From an uncultured Acidobacteriota bacterium (lineage in GTDB: Bacteria > Acidobacteriota > Blastocatellia > Pyrinomonadales > Pyrinomonadaceae): 35,639 bases of DNA. The notes below the pieces were generated by a model. The model made no database searches. It was given only the letters and a program-made list of their open reading frames with translations, and had not been told where the DNA came from. Location of the stretch: assembly GCA_902826795.1 (NCBI GenBank), contig CADEGD010000010.1, positions 61,412 to 97,050 of the forward strand, given 5' to 3'. Made by a program: the position numbers and the translations under genes. Position 1 is the stretch's first letter; every line of letters begins with the position of its first letter. Positions 33,785-35,639 of this stretch are shown here, piece after piece.

Positions 33785-34443
33785 TGGCCGAAGCGTGGAT
33801 TCTGAATATAGATCGGGCGAAGCTCGGAACTCGCTGGAAGGCCGCGAGCCGCAAAGCCAATGAAGACAGCAAGATCGCGTCCGATATCCACCGGAGAGAG
33901 GCCGATATTTTTCAACGGTTCGACCAGATCCGAATGAGCGAAGATCTTATGATCGGACACTTCAGACGCCAAAGTTTCCAGTGAAACAACCTTCCGTTCG
34001 TCCGATCCGTTTCGAAAGCAAATGTCCGACTTGCCCATCGGAAGTGCTATCTGAGCCTTGTCTTCCTTAAAATGTTCGGCGATCGAATTAAAAAGATCTA
34101 CGCCGATGTAGTCGATCCCCAAGCCCTTGCACAAGCCCATCACGGTCGCGATCCCAATGCGTAAGCCCGTATAACTTCCCGGTCCGAGCGACACGGCGAC
34201 CGTGCTTAGATCCCGCTTCCCGACGCCGCTGTCTTGCAGCAGTTGGTCGATGTTAGGCAGAAGGTCTTCGGCACGCGAAACGGCCGTCGCGCCGGACTTT
34301 TTCGCGAGTACAGTATCGTCTTGCAGCAACGCAATACTTCCGCCGGCAATAGCGGATTCGATGGCCAATAAGTAGTGCTTGAGTTGACTCACAGAGAAAA
34401 GAATCGAAACGGTCACACGCCCTATCGGTCGTGTTTCTGCCAT
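33781..34443 (-). CDS. tsaB: tRNA threonylcarbamoyladenosine biosynthesis protein TsaB
   Basis: Up to 220 residues as the open frame stands. It partners TsaD and TsaE in making t6A37 on ANN-decoding tRNAs. Signatures: LLAIESAIAGGSIALL (ASKHA phosphate-1-like strand pair) and SLGPGSYTGLRIGIAT, followed by GLCKGL. The first 11 residues, MAETRPIGRVT, are encoded by a copy of the 33-nt repeat (34411-34441) that also ends the upstream gene, so translation may begin downstream, for example at the GTG of VTVSILF or of VSQLKHYLLAIES. Overlaps the preceding gene by 22 bp and rimI by 4 bp. Confidence 0.9.
   Translation of the reverse strand: MAETRPIGRVTVSILFSVSQLKHYLLAIESAIAGGSIALLQDDTVLAKKSGATAVSRAEDLLPNIDQLLQDSGVGKRDLSTVAVSLGPGSYTGLRIGIATVMGLCKGLGIDYIGVDLFNSIAEHFKEDKAQIALPMGKSDICFRNGSDERKVVSLETLASEVSDHKIFAHSDLVEPLKNIGLSPVDIGRDLAVFIGFAARGLPASSELRPIYIQNPRFGQ
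34411..34441 (-). repeat. Fifth copy of the 33-nt repeat, inside the nucleotidyltransferase-tsaB junction
   Basis: Read on the minus strand, 27 of 31 bases match the repeat at 16039-16071 (GGCAGAAACACGACCG, then TAGGG and GTGTG). It supplies the last codons and stop of the upstream gene (WQKHDR-stop) and the first codons of the tsaB frame. Its mismatches keep or improve stem pairing (CACG/CGTG). Confidence 0.75.
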
Positions 34444-35294
34444 CGATAGGTTAATCGCCGAGCTAAGCCGCGGGCAAATGGCGTGACCTTATACGTCAGG
34501 CTTTTTAGCTGGGCCGAAAGCCGGGGCGAGTCATCGATGGGCGTTTCTGTCGCAACTGTGGCCGCTATCTTGTTGGGCGGAAACCGGCGGTAGATCTGCT
34601 CGGCGAGCAGTTTCGGGCGGGTTAAAACCGTCGAAAGCACCCGCCTAGGATAGACTCCGCGTTTCCATTCTTTGTCGAGAGTCTTCATGTACCATTCCGG
34701 CAGTTGGAAACTTTGAGCCTTTTCCGGTAGCCCTTTCAAGTCGAGTTCCAGATGATCTCTGGCGGTCGCGATCGCCGCCATAACCCAGGTTTTCCGTACC
34801 GGCCCGTTCGATTCAAGACACCTCTGCCAGTCGAAATCCTCGTTCCGGTTCTTTACCAGATAGTAAATATCCCAAAGCCGCTCTTTATTGACCCCGCCAT
34901 CCGTCAGCCAATGAAGGGCCGTGACCCGAAGATTGTCCTCGTCCGCAAGGACCCGGATCGGCGTTCCATCGAGATCAACATTGTACGAACGGGAATAAAG
35001 ATCTTCCCAGGGCAAGTTGTCGAACGTTCTCAAACCTTCGTGAAGGTCGGCGGCAATGCCTCGCGTCTCCGCCTGTGAGAAGTATTCGACCGCTCGCCCA
35101 AAATCCGCCGGATCGAAAGCGACATCGCAGTCGCTGTAAACACGCTCCCAAAAGGTGTCGTAAAACCGCGCTACTGCCCATCCCTTGATCACGACGGGCT
35201 CGAATCCGGTGGAGCGAAGGAGCGATACGCACTCCGAAGTCCGCCGCCTGTTCGCGATACCGAGGAGCCGGACATAGTCTTGGGGATCTGACAC
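34422..35294 (-). CDS. Nucleotidyltransferase-fold protein (PF14907-like)
   Basis: 290 residues from the GTG at 35292-35294. The core FEPVVIKGWAVARFYD followed by ERVYSDCDVAF matches the lysine-glycine and SDxD metal-site pattern of the uncharacterised nucleotidyltransferase family (NTP_transf_5). LHWLTDGGVNKERLWDIYYLV is helical and typical of the second domain. Such proteins occur beside RiPP-like clusters. Here a terminator hairpin and T-run abut the start and no Shine-Dalgarno is seen. The last six residues come from a repeat copy. Target molecule unknown. Confidence 0.75.
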   Translation of the reverse strand: MSDPQDYVRLLGIANRRRTSECVSLLRSTGFEPVVIKGWAVARFYDTFWERVYSDCDVAFDPADFGRAVEYFSQAETRGIAADLHEGLRTFDNLPWEDLYSRSYNVDLDGTPIRVLADEDNLRVTALHWLTDGGVNKERLWDIYYLVKNRNEDFDWQRCLESNGPVRKTWVMAAIATARDHLELDLKGLPEKAQSFQLPEWYMKTLDKEWKRGVYPRRVLSTVLTRPKLLAEQIYRRFPPNKIAATVATETPIDDSPRLSAQLKSLTYKVTPFARGLARRLTYRWQKHDR

Positions 35295-35330
35295 AAAAAA
35301 GAAAAAGTAGCGAACAATGTCCGCTACTTA
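35295..35330 (-). terminator. Strong intrinsic terminator directly before the nucleotidyltransferase start
   Basis: On the minus strand AAGTAGCGGAC-ATT-GTTCGCTACTT (eleven pairs, one wobble) is followed by TTTTTCTTTTTT, which ends exactly where the GTG start at 35294 begins. It separates the Cys-rich protein gene from the nucleotidyltransferase gene and may act as an attenuator. Confidence 0.8.
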
Positions 35331-35354
35331 ATTGATTCTATTCGATAGCCGTCA

Positions 35355-35639
35355 CTACGGAGCGACACACGTTCCGCCGCCCGGTGCCACATTACAAGTC
35401 GTCCGACCCGGGCAGTTTACGGGATCGGCACAATCCAAAGGCGAGCCGCATGTACAAGACACGTTCGCAAGTACACTTCTCGGAGCCGCCATCGAAGCGA
35501 TTATCGGAAGCGCGACCATCGAAGCAAGTCCGATCTTTCGAAGCACTTCACGACGCGATTGCCCCGCAAACTTTGTTTCAACCGACTGCTCAAGCAGCCT
35601 GTGCTCATTGAGTTGATCGATCGCCAGCCAGATCAAGTC
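35355..35639 (-). CDS. PqqD-like/Cys-rich protein, 5' end outside the window
   Basis: The last 94 codons of a gene entering from the right edge. WLAIDQLNEHRLLEQSV resembles the C-terminal helix of PqqD-like (RiPP recognition element) domains. Next comes SRREVLRKIGLASMVALPII, a Tat-like basic plus hydrophobic segment ending MAAPRSVLA. The tail is short and has six cysteines (SCTCG, LDCADP, NCPG, TTCN, GTCVAP). I recall similar proteins from acidobacteria beside nucleotidyltransferase and RiPP-type genes, but this is memory. A strong terminator follows. Whether the tail is a modified peptide, a metal site or a disulphide knot is unknown. Confidence 0.6.
   Translation of the reverse strand, partial: DLIWLAIDQLNEHRLLEQSVETKFAGQSRREVLRKIGLASMVALPIIASMAAPRSVLANVSCTCGSPLDCADPVNCPGRTTCNVAPGGGTCVAP

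Overview
The window reads as chromosomal DNA of a moderately GC-rich bacterium. The best guess is an acidobacterium (Blastocatellia/Pyrinomonadales-like). That is inference from gene style: a fused LptF-LptG permease, a zinc-ribbon membrane protein, a PqqD-like/Cys-rich protein beside a PF14907-type nucleotidyltransferase, and many palindromic intergenic elements. No rRNA or tRNA gene was seen, so the taxonomy is unproven.

Layout. 1-5.7 kb: the end of an unknown gene, then leftward units for transaldolase, a zinc-ribbon membrane protein and an FAH-family hydrolase, a candidate small RNA on the plus strand, and hslV-hslU-lipoprotein. 5.7-11 kb: a class I amidotransferase-like hydrolase, then a rightward unit of membrane proteins, recO, fused lptFG and two small genes. 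11-13 kb: a secreted protein and an M19 dipeptidase. 13.1-19 kb is the accessory part and looks more A+T-rich: a membrane protein, a peptidoglycan-binding-domain protein, a small gene with a strong promoter containing an inverted repeat, a four-copy degenerate repeat array, a retron-type reverse transcriptase with an unassigned C-terminal extension, a hairpin-rich non-coding stretch upstream of it, a DUF805-like membrane protein and a HicBA toxin-antitoxin pair. 19.2-30.5 kb is housekeeping: ahcY, metK, parB-parA, a bifunctional-nuclease-domain protein, miaB, dnaE-accA and ssb. 30.7-35.6 kb: a beta-propeller protein, a paralogue of the small gene at 15.4 kb, a repeat-rich gap, a DUF465 protein, rimI, tsaB, the nucleotidyltransferase and a truncated PqqD-like/Cys-rich protein at the window edge.

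How the genes work together. HslV and HslU form an ATP-dependent protease. MetK makes S-adenosylmethionine and AhcY clears the S-adenosylhomocysteine left after methyl transfer. TsaB and RimI are neighbours in many bacteria (tRNA t6A synthesis and N-terminal acetylation). DnaE and AccA are a conserved pair.

Most notable non-coding signals: (i) a 33-nt repeat in four copies beside the reverse transcriptase, with a fifth copy forming the 3' end of the nucleotidyltransferase gene and the apparent first codons of tsaB; (ii) three BIME-like paired palindromes whose stems differ in sequence but keep pairing; (iii) several promoters whose -10 box lies 6-8 nt from the start codon, suggesting leaderless mRNAs; (iv) a promoter-plus-terminator unit at 2254-2503 with no ORF.
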